A stretch of DNA of 64,000 nucleotides, taken from the NCBI RefSeq assembly GCF_022374935.2, contig NZ_CP092430.2, positions 4,030,001 to 4,094,000 on the forward strand. The letters run 5' to 3'. The translations under genes and the position numbers were made by a program. The stretch's first letter is position 1. Each line of letters opens with the position of its first letter. The notes beneath the pieces were generated by a model. That model had not been told where the DNA came from. It searched no databases and saw only the letters and a list, made by a program, of their open reading frames with translations. The DNA is from Mycolicibacter virginiensis. Lineage in GTDB: Bacteria; Actinomycetota; Actinomycetes; Mycobacteriales; Mycobacteriaceae. Shown here piece by piece: positions 50,833-59,162 of the stretch.

Positions 50833-51656
50833 GCGAACGGTTCCTCACCGGCGAGCTTGGTCCGCTGCAGCATCCGGCCCGAGTCGGGGGCATACGGCAA
50901 CGCTCGGTGCATGGTTCCGGTGTTGTCCCACATCACCAGATCCCCAACCGACCACTGGTGCCGGTAGACGAACTGCGGCCGGGTCGCCCAATCGCGCAGC
51001 CGGACCAGCGTTGCGGCGCTGTCCCGGTGGTCCATCCCGACGATGTGGCTGGCGGTGCAGCCCAAGATCAACGACTTGCGCCCGGAGCGGTGCGTCCAGA
51101 CCACCGGTAGCTCACACTCCCCGATCGCCATCATCTGACGTAGCGCCGCGAACTCGGGCTCTGGGTCGTAGTACAGCAGCGTGTTCCACGCCGAATGCAT
51201 CGCGCGCAACGAAGCGATCCGACCCTTGTCGTCCTCGGCGAGATCGTCGTAGGCCGCGTAGGTGTTGCAGAACTCCGTGTCCCCGCCACCGCCAGCCGGC
51301 AACACCTTGCTGGACAACAGCGACGCCAAGATCGGCACCTCGTTCATGGTGCCGTCGAGATGCCAGTAGAACGACCCCTTGAGATAGTCGGCCTGCTTGT
51401 TCACCGTGGTGTCGAGCGTGACGTCATAGACCGCCTCGCCGTCGCGTTCGGGCGCCAAAGTGCCGAGGGTCTCAGTGAACGCGACCTGCTCGGTATCGGT
51501 CAACCCGATCTTCGGGAACACCAGAACGCCACGCCGCTCGAGCAGTTCACGGATAGCCCCGGCGTGCACGCCTGACAGCAACGCTTCCTTGTCGGCCAGC
51601 ACTTCGGTTCCGATGCGCTCAGTGAGATCTCGCGTCGCGAATGTGGTGGCGGTCAT
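50829..51656 (-). CDS. TauD/TfdA-family alpha-ketoglutarate-dependent dioxygenase
   Basis: A 275-residue Fe(II)/alpha-ketoglutarate dioxygenase: the HxD pair is in YWHLDGT, the distal His in WDNTGTMHRALP, and the alpha-ketoglutarate Arg in SGRMLQRT. RGVLVFPKIGLTDTEQ is a typical start of the fold. It hydroxylates a C-H bond, possibly next to a carboxylate or ether. It overlaps both the monooxygenase stop and the SDR start. Confidence 0.9.
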   Translation of the reverse strand: MTATTFATRDLTERIGTEVLADKEALLSGVHAGAIRELLERRGVLVFPKIGLTDTEQVAFTETLGTLAPERDGEAVYDVTLDTTVNKQADYLKGSFYWHLDGTMNEVPILASLLSSKVLPAGGGGDTEFCNTYAAYDDLAEDDKGRIASLRAMHSAWNTLLYYDPEPEFAALRQMMAIGECELPVVWTHRSGRKSLILGCTASHIVGMDHRDSAATLVRLRDWATRPQFVYRHQWSVGDLVMWDNTGTMHRALPYAPDSGRMLQRTKLAGEEPFA

Positions 51657-53497
51657 CGCAGATCCAATCCGTTCAGATCGCCGGCGTCGCGCCACTGCCT
51701 CAACAGATCGTCGAAGGCGTAGAAGCCCGGCGAGTACACCTCGCCCAGGAACGATCGGCTGGCGTCGCCGAAGCCGCGACCCTCGTTGTTGTAATAGCCT
51801 GGGGTGCAGGATAAGTCGAATGCCGAGTTGTCGAATGCCAGCTCGCGGATGGTGTTGACCCAGGCGTCCTGGCCCTCCTGACTGGGCTCGACGACCGTCG
51901 CCTTGCGATTGAGGGCCTCGGCGATGATGTAGGCGATGTGCTCGGCCTGCTGCTCGAACATCGCGGTGGTGTTCGCCGACACGCCGCCCTGGATGAAGCC
52001 GGTGTGGAACTGATTGGGGAACCCGCGGCTGGTCATCCCGTGCAAGGTTTGATACCCGTCGCGCCAGTGGTCAAACAGTGATATCCCGTCGCGGCCCTCG
52101 ATGACGTCGATCGCGTACCGACGGCTGATCTCGGTGGATATCTCGAAACCACTGGCGAAGATGACGCAGTCGACCTCGTACTCGACGCCGCCCGCGACAA
52201 CGCCTTTCTCCGTGAGCTTTTCGATTCCCTTGGATTCGGCTACGTCGACCAGGGTGACATTGGGACGATTGAACGCAGGCAGGTAGGTGTCGCTGGAGGT
52301 CGGGCGCTTGCACATGAACCGGTAGTACGGCTTGAGCGCCTCAGCGGTCTGCGGATCGTCGACGATACCGTCGATGCGGCGACGCAGCCGCTCCATGATC
52401 TTGTAGTCCTCCTCCTCCCGCATCGCCATGATCTCCTCGACACCGAGAGCCATCGGGTCGGGACTGGCACCGATGCGAGCGGTCAGGTTGCGACCCAACT
52501 CGGTCCAGAAGTCGCACACCATATCGGGGGCGTCGAACACCACGCCTTCGAACGGCGACCAGCGGTGAAAGTTTCGCTTGCGTTCGGCCTGCCAACCCGG
52601 TTGCAACGATGCGGCCCACTGCGGGTCGGTGGGCTCATTTCGGCGGAAGTCGACCGAGGATGGCGTGCGCTGGAAAACATAGAGCTGCTTGGCATCCCGA
52701 CCCAGGTGCGGGACCAGCTGCACACCAGTGGCGCCGGTGCCCACCAGAGCTACGGATTTGTCCGCCAGCTTGTCCAGGCCACCGTTCGCGTCGCCGCCGG
52801 TGTAGTCGTAATCCCAGCGGGCCGAGTGGAAGACGTGGCCGCCCGCGTTCATGAAGTCCTTGATGCCCGCAATGCCGGGCAACTTGGGCCGGTTGTAGGA
52901 GCCCTGTGCCATCACCACGAAACGCGCCCGCAGGTCGTCGCCCCGGTTCGTCGTCAGCCGCCAGCGCTTGATCTCCTCGTCCCAGCGGGCGGTGCGCACC
53001 TGGGTCGAGAAGATCGCCCCGTCGTAGAGGCCGAAGTGCTTGCCGATGTTCTGGCAGTGCTGGAAGATCTCGGCACCGTCGGCGAACTTCTTGGACGGGA
53101 TGAAGTCGAGCTCTTCGAGCAGCGGGACATAGCAGTATGCGTCGTTGTCGCATTGGATTCCGGGGAACCGGTTCCAATACCAGACACCGCCGAAGTCGCC
53201 GCCCATCTCGATAACCCGCACGTCGGCCACGCCGGCCTTTTTCAGGTAGGCGCCGGCAAGCAGTCCGGAGATCCCACCGCCGAGGACCACGACCTCGATA
53301 TCGGCATCGATGGGTTCACGCGGAGTCACCGCGGTGTGCGGATCGACCTCGGCGAACTCCACGAAGTCATCCTTGAGTTCGAGGTACTGCTGCGAGCCGT
53401 CGGAGCGAACGCGTTTGGCACGCTCGGCGGCGTACTTGCTCCGGAGCGCTTCGATGTCGAAGTCGTCCGGGGTCTGGGTCGGCGGGCAGTCCGTCAT
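51653..53497 (-). CDS. Flavin-containing monooxygenase, Baeyer-Villiger type
   Basis: A 614-residue FAD/NADPH monooxygenase with two Rossmann motifs (VLGGGISGLLAGAYL and LVGTGATGVQL). Between them is AGGHVFHSARWD, which fits the Baeyer-Villiger fingerprint FxGxxxHxxxWD except that its Phe is Ala. A 60-residue N-terminal extension precedes the first motif, as in larger class I enzymes acting on bulky ketones. Likely inserts oxygen next to a cyclic ketone. The ATG overlaps the Rieske stop as ATGA. Confidence 0.9.
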   Translation of the reverse strand: MTDCPPTQTPDDFDIEALRSKYAAERAKRVRSDGSQQYLELKDDFVEFAEVDPHTAVTPREPIDADIEVVVLGGGISGLLAGAYLKKAGVADVRVIEMGGDFGGVWYWNRFPGIQCDNDAYCYVPLLEELDFIPSKKFADGAEIFQHCQNIGKHFGLYDGAIFSTQVRTARWDEEIKRWRLTTNRGDDLRARFVVMAQGSYNRPKLPGIAGIKDFMNAGGHVFHSARWDYDYTGGDANGGLDKLADKSVALVGTGATGVQLVPHLGRDAKQLYVFQRTPSSVDFRRNEPTDPQWAASLQPGWQAERKRNFHRWSPFEGVVFDAPDMVCDFWTELGRNLTARIGASPDPMALGVEEIMAMREEEDYKIMERLRRRIDGIVDDPQTAEALKPYYRFMCKRPTSSDTYLPAFNRPNVTLVDVAESKGIEKLTEKGVVAGGVEYEVDCVIFASGFEISTEISRRYAIDVIEGRDGISLFDHWRDGYQTLHGMTSRGFPNQFHTGFIQGGVSANTTAMFEQQAEHIAYIIAEALNRKATVVEPSQEGQDAWVNTIRELAFDNSAFDLSCTPGYYNNEGRGFGDASRSFLGEVYSPGFYAFDDLLRQWRDAGDLNGLDLR

Positions 53498-54876
53498 CGA
53501 TCGTTTCCTGTCGGGATTTCTTGAGGCGCACCGGCGCCCATGTACTTCGACAACTGGTGGTGCAGGTTGACGATGGCGCGTTCCCGGTAGGGGTTGGGTT
53601 TGGCGCCGGGATAGCCGAGGGATTTCATTCCCTGCTGCACCGCGGCCATGTTGGAGAAGTCCTGCGGGAGAACCGAGCGCCAGCCCGGATCGCCCACCGG
53701 GGTGTATTCCCATTCAGTCTGCGGTTCTTCACCTTTGGGAAAGAGTTCGAACACCGAGACCTCGAAGATGCACTTGTCGGGGTTGTAGCTGGGGTGCGGC
53801 CGAGCGCTGTAGCACAGCGCACTGGTCAGTCCCTGGCCGATCTGGAAGTTCGGGAAGATCTGCCAGGCGGTGCCGGCCTGCCCGAGCACATCGGTGGGAA
53901 TCGTCGGCCAGACGACCCCGCGAGCTGCGTCGTCGCGGCGCGCCGAAGCGAGCCAGTGCTCGAGGACCTTGTCGGCCGGAGTGCCCTCGGGCAGCTCGTC
54001 TACCAGTCGCTTGGCGGCGTTGACCAGCGTTGCGGTGGTGGTGGCGTTGGTCTCCTCCATGGTGTAGACCTGCATCTCCGCGGTCGACACCCGCGGATCG
54101 GCTCCGGTCCCCAGCCGGATCTTCGACTTGGTCGCCTCTAGGTCCTCGGGGGCGTCGTAGCCGAGGTTGCTGTGCCTGCCCTGCACCCGCGCCCAGCCCT
54201 TGAACTCACCGAACTTGTTGAACTCCGGATGGGTTGTGTAGACGTGGTAGGTCTCGTTGAAGGCCTCCATGGCGACCTTCCAATTGCAGTCGAACTCAAG
54301 CCATTTGCGCCACTTGTAGCGCATGTTCTCCAGCCCGAACGGGTCGAGGATCTTCGCGGCCGGAAACAGGTAGTCCGCCAGCGATTCACAGTCGGGGTCC
54401 ATGTTGATCCAAAGCCAGCCACCCCAGGTGTCGACGCGCACCGGACCCAGGTGGGTGTTCGCGGGCGTCAGAGTGCCTTGCCAGTCGTCCTGTTCGCGAA
54501 TGTGGGTGCAGGCTCCGTCGAGTCCGTAAGTCCAGCCATGGAAACCGCAGACGAACGATTTGCGGGTGCGCGCGCAGGCGTTCTTCGCCCCGGCGGGGGT
54601 GTCGACCAGCCGCCGGCCGCGGTGCATACAGACGTTGTGGTGCGCATGAAAAGAGTCTGGTCCGCTGCGGACGACGATGATCGAGTCGTCGAGGATGTCG
54701 TAGGTGAGGTAACTGCCCACCTCCGGCAGATCTTCGACCCGCCCGACCTGCTGCCATACCTTGTGCCACAACTTGTCTCGCTCGGCGCGGGCGTAGTTCG
54801 GGCAGGTGTAGGCCTCAACACCGATCGTGACTGGGCTGGCCAGTTCTTCGTCTGAACCCTCGACCGGGTTGGTCAT
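53494..54876 (-). CDS. Rieske non-heme iron oxygenase, alpha subunit
   Basis: A 460-residue Rieske oxygenase: CMHRGRRL and CGFHGWTYGLDG for the [2Fe-2S] centre (with an insertion between), and AFNETYHVYTTHPEF for the mononuclear iron. It is unlike the enzyme at 29091 in the spacing and the catalytic segment. GGAGG lies before the ATG at 54876. No ferredoxin or reductase is in this operon, so electrons may come from the reductase at 47402. Confidence 0.92.
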   Translation of the reverse strand: MTNPVEGSDEELASPVTIGVEAYTCPNYARAERDKLWHKVWQQVGRVEDLPEVGSYLTYDILDDSIIVVRSGPDSFHAHHNVCMHRGRRLVDTPAGAKNACARTRKSFVCGFHGWTYGLDGACTHIREQDDWQGTLTPANTHLGPVRVDTWGGWLWINMDPDCESLADYLFPAAKILDPFGLENMRYKWRKWLEFDCNWKVAMEAFNETYHVYTTHPEFNKFGEFKGWARVQGRHSNLGYDAPEDLEATKSKIRLGTGADPRVSTAEMQVYTMEETNATTTATLVNAAKRLVDELPEGTPADKVLEHWLASARRDDAARGVVWPTIPTDVLGQAGTAWQIFPNFQIGQGLTSALCYSARPHPSYNPDKCIFEVSVFELFPKGEEPQTEWEYTPVGDPGWRSVLPQDFSNMAAVQQGMKSLGYPGAKPNPYRERAIVNLHHQLSKYMGAGAPQEIPTGNDR

Positions 54877-55757
54877 CACATCCTCCTTATCGCCGCGCGG
54901 AAGGTGTCGTCCTTGAGAAACAGCGAGGTGTTGTCGGCGTCGAGGTGACTCCATTTCAGGTTCAGCCCGCCGTCGACCAGCAAGGTCTGCCCGGTGATGT
55001 AGCTGGCCAGATCGGAGAGCAGAAACAGGATCGGCCCGGCCTGTTCCTCGGGCCGTCCGCGTCGCCCCATGGCGATCGCCTGCAGGTCGCGATCGGGGTC
55101 GGTGTCGGTGTAGGTGGCCGAGGCCGCGGTGTTGGTGACGCCCGGAGCCACCGCGTTGACCCGAATCCCGGCCGCTGCCAACTCGACGGCCATGGTGCGG
55201 GTCATCGCGACGATCGCGGCCTTTGCTGTGCCGTAGGCGATATGGAACGGCGCGGTGTTCATCCCGCTGATCGAGGAGATCGACACGATCGAGCCCGCCC
55301 GCTGCTGGGCCACCAGTGCGGCGGCGACCGCGCGACTCATGAAGAACGCGGTCTCCAGGTTGTGCGTGAAGATCTTTCGCCAATCGGCGCGCGACACCCT
55401 GGTGGACGGCATCCAGGTCGCCGGTTCGGCACCACCGGCGACGTTGACGAGCCCGTAGAGCTGTCCATCGGCACGTTGCGCCACTTCGAGCACCGTGGCG
55501 ACGCCCTCGTCAGTGGACGCGTCGGCCGCCACGGATATCACCGACAGACCCCGCTCCGCCAGCGGCGCGATGTGCTCGTCGAGGTTCTCCTGCGAGCGAC
55601 TCACCGCGATCACGGTGGCCCCCGCCTGCGCGGCCATCGCGGTGATCGTCGTGCCGATCCCGCCGCCGCCGGCGCCCGACACCACCACGATCCGGCCGCG
55701 AAGGTCCAGGGGATTGAAATCGCTCAACAGGCTGGGAGGAGTGCAGTGATCCGCCAT
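54876..55757 (-). CDS. Short-chain dehydrogenase/reductase
   Basis: A 293-residue SDR: VVVSGAGGGGIGTTITAMA (an unusual Gly-rich cofactor loop), NVAGGAEP, SISSISGM, IAYGTAKAAI, and GQTLLVDGGLNLKW at the end. First gene of the operon ending at 48453. The region upstream holds a palindrome and the divergent TetR gene. Ribosome binding site weak (AAAGCGGG). Confidence 0.88.
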   Translation of the reverse strand: MADHCTPPSLLSDFNPLDLRGRIVVVSGAGGGGIGTTITAMAAQAGATVIAVSRSQENLDEHIAPLAERGLSVISVAADASTDEGVATVLEVAQRADGQLYGLVNVAGGAEPATWMPSTRVSRADWRKIFTHNLETAFFMSRAVAAALVAQQRAGSIVSISSISGMNTAPFHIAYGTAKAAIVAMTRTMAVELAAAGIRVNAVAPGVTNTAASATYTDTDPDRDLQAIAMGRRGRPEEQAGPILFLLSDLASYITGQTLLVDGGLNLKWSHLDADNTSLFLKDDTFRAAIRRM

Positions 55758-55840
55758 GACCCGCTTTCACCTGGCACAGCCCGCGATTTGGATGCCCGCC
55801 GGGCACCGAGATCGCGGATTTGTCCGGACAACATACGTCA

Positions 55841-55857
55841 TTCTTCTTTCCGAAGAA
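55841..55857. promoter_or_regulatory. Palindrome in the divergent region of the third TetR gene
   Basis: TTCTTCtttccGAAGAA, with perfect 6-bp arms, lies in the 332-bp gap between the SDR (55757, minus) and the TetR gene (56090, plus). It is different from the other two operator families. Nothing else was seen in this gap apart from a probable ribosome binding site near 56077-56083. Confidence 0.5.
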
Positions 55858-56089
55858 CACTATTCCGCAGCGGCAAGCGCAGAGTCAAGAGCGAGGGCTC
55901 CGGGCCTGTCGGCCTTATTGTCTGGACCAATGGGACGTCGTGTGGCCGCCACGGCCCGGCGTCACCGGCCGACACGCCCCGGCGGGGCGTTCACTTGGCC
56001 CGAACGCCTTACGTCATGATGGAACCCACATCGAGCGTCGCCGAATTTGACTACGCACGTTGTCAAATCGAGCCGAGGGGAGATGCGAA

Positions 56090-56674
56090 TTGTCTTCCAG
56101 TCAACGCCGGGGCCGCTGGTCCGGGGTCCCACTGGCAGAGCGTCAGGCCTTACGCCGAGACGAGTTTCTCGCCGTCGGGGTGCAGTTGCTCGGTGATGCA
56201 CGTGGACCCACGCTGACTATCCGATCGGTATGTCGCGCGGCCGCGCTGACCGAGCGCTATTTCTACGAGAGCTTCGCCGACCGCGACGAGTTTGTGCGCG
56301 AGGTATATGACGACGTGTGCACGCGGGCGTTGGCGGCGCTGCTGTCGGCCCGAAATCCCCGCGAAGGCGTGGAATGCTTCATCACCCTGATGGTCGACGA
56401 CCCGGCGCGAGGCCGGGTGCTGCTGCTGGCCCCGGAGCGGGAGCCGATCCTGGCCAGCGCCGGCGCCAAGTGGATGCCGGATTTCATCGTGATGCTGCAA
56501 CGCACCCTTACTCACATTGGCGATGCGGCGGTCCAGCAGATGGTGGCAACCGGGCTGATCGGCGCGCTGACCACCCTGTTCGCCGCTTACCTCAACGGCC
56601 GACTCGAAGCCGGCCGCAGCCAATTCATCGACTTTTGCGTGGAGATGCTGCTCACCGCGCAGATCGTGCGCTAG
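56090..56674 (+). CDS. TetR family transcriptional regulator
   Basis: A 194-residue TetR-like protein: LTIRSVCRAAALTERYFYESFADRDEFVREVY carries the helix-turn-helix (RYFYESFADRDEF near residues 57-69). TTG at 56090 was chosen because AGGGGAG lies seven bases upstream; TTG at 56060 is possible. It is divergent from the 55757-48453 operon and most likely controls it through the palindrome at 55841. Confidence 0.86.
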   Translation: MSSSQRRGRWSGVPLAERQALRRDEFLAVGVQLLGDARGPTLTIRSVCRAAALTERYFYESFADRDEFVREVYDDVCTRALAALLSARNPREGVECFITLMVDDPARGRVLLLAPEREPILASAGAKWMPDFIVMLQRTLTHIGDAAVQQMVATGLIGALTTLFAAYLNGRLEAGRSQFIDFCVEMLLTAQIVR

Positions 56675-56729
56675 GCGGGGGCGCAAGTCGCACCCGAACA
56701 CGCACCGCGAAAACTTGATGCTACCGACA

Positions 56730-56771
56730 GACACAGATATATTGCCTGCAACTAGTCGACACAGATATCTG
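56730..56771. promoter_or_regulatory. Direct repeats upstream of desA1
   Basis: GACACAGATAT occurs at 56730-56740 and 56758-56768, 28 bp apart; the second extends into the palindrome CAGATATCTG (56762-56771), ending 10 bp before the ATG. Mycolate desaturase genes desA1/desA2 are known to be regulated by the TetR-type protein MadR; these repeats are a candidate site but I cannot confirm the match. Confidence 0.5.
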
Positions 56772-56781
56772 GGGAGCTGGC

Positions 56782-57783
56782 ATGACGCGGGAATGGACCG
56801 ACGTGGAGTTGCTGCACGAGCTCGAGCCCGTCGTGGAAAAACTCATCAACCGACACTTCTCCATGGCCAAGGACTGGAACCCCCACGACTACATCCCGTG
56901 GTCGGAGGGCAAGAACTACTACGCGCTCGGCGGACAGGATTGGCATCCCGAGCAGTCGAAACTGTCCGAAGTCGCCCGGACGGCAATGGTGCAGAACCTG
57001 CTGACCGAGGACAACTTGCCCTCGTATCACCGCGAGATCGCGATGAACTTCACCATGGACGCCCCCTGGGGCACCTGGGTCAACCGCTGGACCGCTGAGG
57101 AGAACCGCCACGGCATCGCGCTGCGCGACTACCTGGTGGTCACCCGCAACTGCGACCCCATCGAACTGGAAACGCTGCGGATGGAGACCGTCAATCGCGG
57201 CTTCAGCCCGGGCCAGAACCACCAGGTCCAAGATGACCTGTTCGCCGAGAGCCTGTTCGACTCGGTCATCTACGTGAGCTTCCAGGAACTGGCCACCCGG
57301 ATCTCGCACCGCAACACCGGCCAGGCCTGCAACGACCCCATCGCCGACCAGCTGCTGGCACGGATCTCGCACGACGAGAACCTGCACATGATCTTCTACC
57401 GCGATGTGAGCGCCGTCGGCTTCGACATCGCACCGGAACAGGCGATGCGCTCGCTGCACCGGGTGCTGGCCAACTTCCAGATGCCCGGATTCGTCGTGCC
57501 GGAGTTTCGTCGTAAGGCCGTGATCATCGCGGTCGGCGGCGTCTACGACCCGATGATCCACCGCGACGACGTGGTGATGCCGGTGCTGAAGAAGTGGGGC
57601 ATCCTCGAGCGGAGCTTCAGCGGCGAAGCGGCCCGCTACCAGGAGGGGATCGCCAAGATCGTCGCCGAGCTGGACGAGACGTGCGAGAAGTTTGAGCTGG
57701 CCAAGCAACGCCGGCTCGAGCGGGAGGCCAAGATGGCCGAGAAGCGCGCCGCCAAGAAGGTGTTGGAGCCATCAGCGCCGTAG
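56782..57783 (+). CDS. desA1: Acyl-ACP desaturase DesA1-like (mycolic acid desaturation)
   Basis: A 333-residue di-iron desaturase, closely matching mycobacterial DesA1 by recall: LLHELEPVVEKLINRH, NPHDYIPWSEGKNYYALGGQDW, and the two EExxH-type metal motifs AEENRHG and DENLHM. It desaturates the meromycolate chain in mycolic acid synthesis. The C-terminus is Lys/Ala-rich and basic. GGGGAGC lies before the ATG. Its place next to dusB, an LCP gene and phoU repeats the M. tuberculosis order Rv0824c-Rv0821c. Confidence 0.92.
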   Translation: MTREWTDVELLHELEPVVEKLINRHFSMAKDWNPHDYIPWSEGKNYYALGGQDWHPEQSKLSEVARTAMVQNLLTEDNLPSYHREIAMNFTMDAPWGTWVNRWTAEENRHGIALRDYLVVTRNCDPIELETLRMETVNRGFSPGQNHQVQDDLFAESLFDSVIYVSFQELATRISHRNTGQACNDPIADQLLARISHDENLHMIFYRDVSAVGFDIAPEQAMRSLHRVLANFQMPGFVVPEFRRKAVIIAVGGVYDPMIHRDDVVMPVLKKWGILERSFSGEAARYQEGIAKIVAELDETCEKFELAKQRRLEREAKMAEKRAAKKVLEPSAP

Positions 57784-57878
57784 TCGGTGGCGTAGGCAAC
57801 GGCGGCGACCTGCGTCACCCGGCTCCGCCGCGCTCGCAGTCCGCGCTGAGGATCGGTTCGCTTCAGCTTGCCAGTCCC

Positions 57879-58979
57879 GTGGTGCTGGCCCCGATGGCCG
57901 GCGTCACCAACGTCGCATTCCGCACGCTCTGCCGCGAGCTGGAACAGTCCCGGGCCGGAACGGTCAGCGGGCTCTATGTCTGCGAGATGGTGACCGCACG
58001 CGCGCTGGTCGAACGACACCCCGCCACCCTGCACATGACGACGTTCGGGCCGGAGGAGTCACCACGCTCGCTGCAGCTCTACACCGTCGATCCCGACACC
58101 ACTTACGCCGCGGCGAAGATGATCGCCGATGAAGGACTCGCCGACCATATCGACATGAATTTCGGCTGCCCGGTGCCCAAGGTGACCCGCCTCGGCGGCG
58201 GGTCGGCGCTGCCCTACAAGCGCCGGCTCTTCGGCAACATCGTCGCCGCGGCGGTGCGTGGCACGGCCGGCACCGACATTCCGGTGACCGTGAAGTTCCG
58301 CATCGGCATCGACGACGCCCACCACACCCACCTGGACGCCGGACGCATCGCCGAGGCCGAAGGGGCCGCGGCGGTAGCCCTGCACGCCCGGACCGCGTCG
58401 CAGCGCTACTCCGGCACCGCCGACTGGGAGCAGATCGCGGCGCTCAAAGCGCAGGTCCGCTCGATTCCGGTTCTGGGCAACGGCGACATCTTCGAAGCCG
58501 GCGATGCCCTGGCCATGATGGCGGCCACTGGTTGTGACGGGGTGGTGATCGGCCGCGGCTGCCTGGGTCGCCCCTGGTTGTTCGGCGAGCTCTCGGCGGC
58601 TTTCGCGGGCCGGCCCACACCGACCCCACCCACGTTGGGCGAAGTCGCCGACATCATTCGCCGCCACGGCGAACTGCTGGCCCAGCACTTCGGCGAGGAC
58701 AAGGGCATGCGCGAGATCCGCAAGCATGTCGCCTGGTACCTGCACGGATTCCCCGCCGGTTCCGAGCTGCGGCGCGAGCTGGCGATGGTGACCACACTGT
58801 CCGAGCTCGACGAACTGCTCAAGCAGCTGGACGGCTCGGTCCCCTTCCCCGCGGCCGCCACCGGCCCCCGCGGGCGACAGGGCTCGCCGGCCAAGGTCAC
58901 CCTGCCCGAAGGGTGGCTCGACGACCCCGACGACTGTGCGGTGCCGGCCGGGGCGGACATTATGCACTCGGGTGGCTGA
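57879..58979 (+). CDS. dusB: tRNA-dihydrouridine synthase
   Basis: A flavin-dependent Dus enzyme: LAPMAGVTNVAFR, HIDMNFGCPVPKV with the catalytic Cys, VTVKFRIGID (Lys), LHARTASQRYSG and GNGDIF, GRGCLGRPW. It reduces uridine in tRNA. The coordinates use the first ATG/GTG/TTG-type start (GTG 57879, 366 residues), but residues conserved in the family (SALRIGSLQLASP) are encoded in frame just before it, so the real start is probably upstream, perhaps CTG near 57810. It follows desA1 by about 95 bp. Confidence 0.9.
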   Translation: MVLAPMAGVTNVAFRTLCRELEQSRAGTVSGLYVCEMVTARALVERHPATLHMTTFGPEESPRSLQLYTVDPDTTYAAAKMIADEGLADHIDMNFGCPVPKVTRLGGGSALPYKRRLFGNIVAAAVRGTAGTDIPVTVKFRIGIDDAHHTHLDAGRIAEAEGAAAVALHARTASQRYSGTADWEQIAALKAQVRSIPVLGNGDIFEAGDALAMMAATGCDGVVIGRGCLGRPWLFGELSAAFAGRPTPTPPTLGEVADIIRRHGELLAQHFGEDKGMREIRKHVAWYLHGFPAGSELRRELAMVTTLSELDELLKQLDGSVPFPAAATGPRGRQGSPAKVTLPEGWLDDPDDCAVPAGADIMHSGG

Positions 58980-59162
58980 AATGAGACTTTGTCGACATCG
59001 CGTGTCTGGAAAGTTCTCAGTAGAATAAGTACCTTATTGCCCCAGGCAGGGATCGTCTCTGCGCAGGCATATCCAGGTGCGGAGACCAATGCCGATCATC
59101 CGTACCGCACCGACGTGCGAGCGACGCGCGCCGGTACCGAGGACTCGGAGGCCCTTGAGGAC

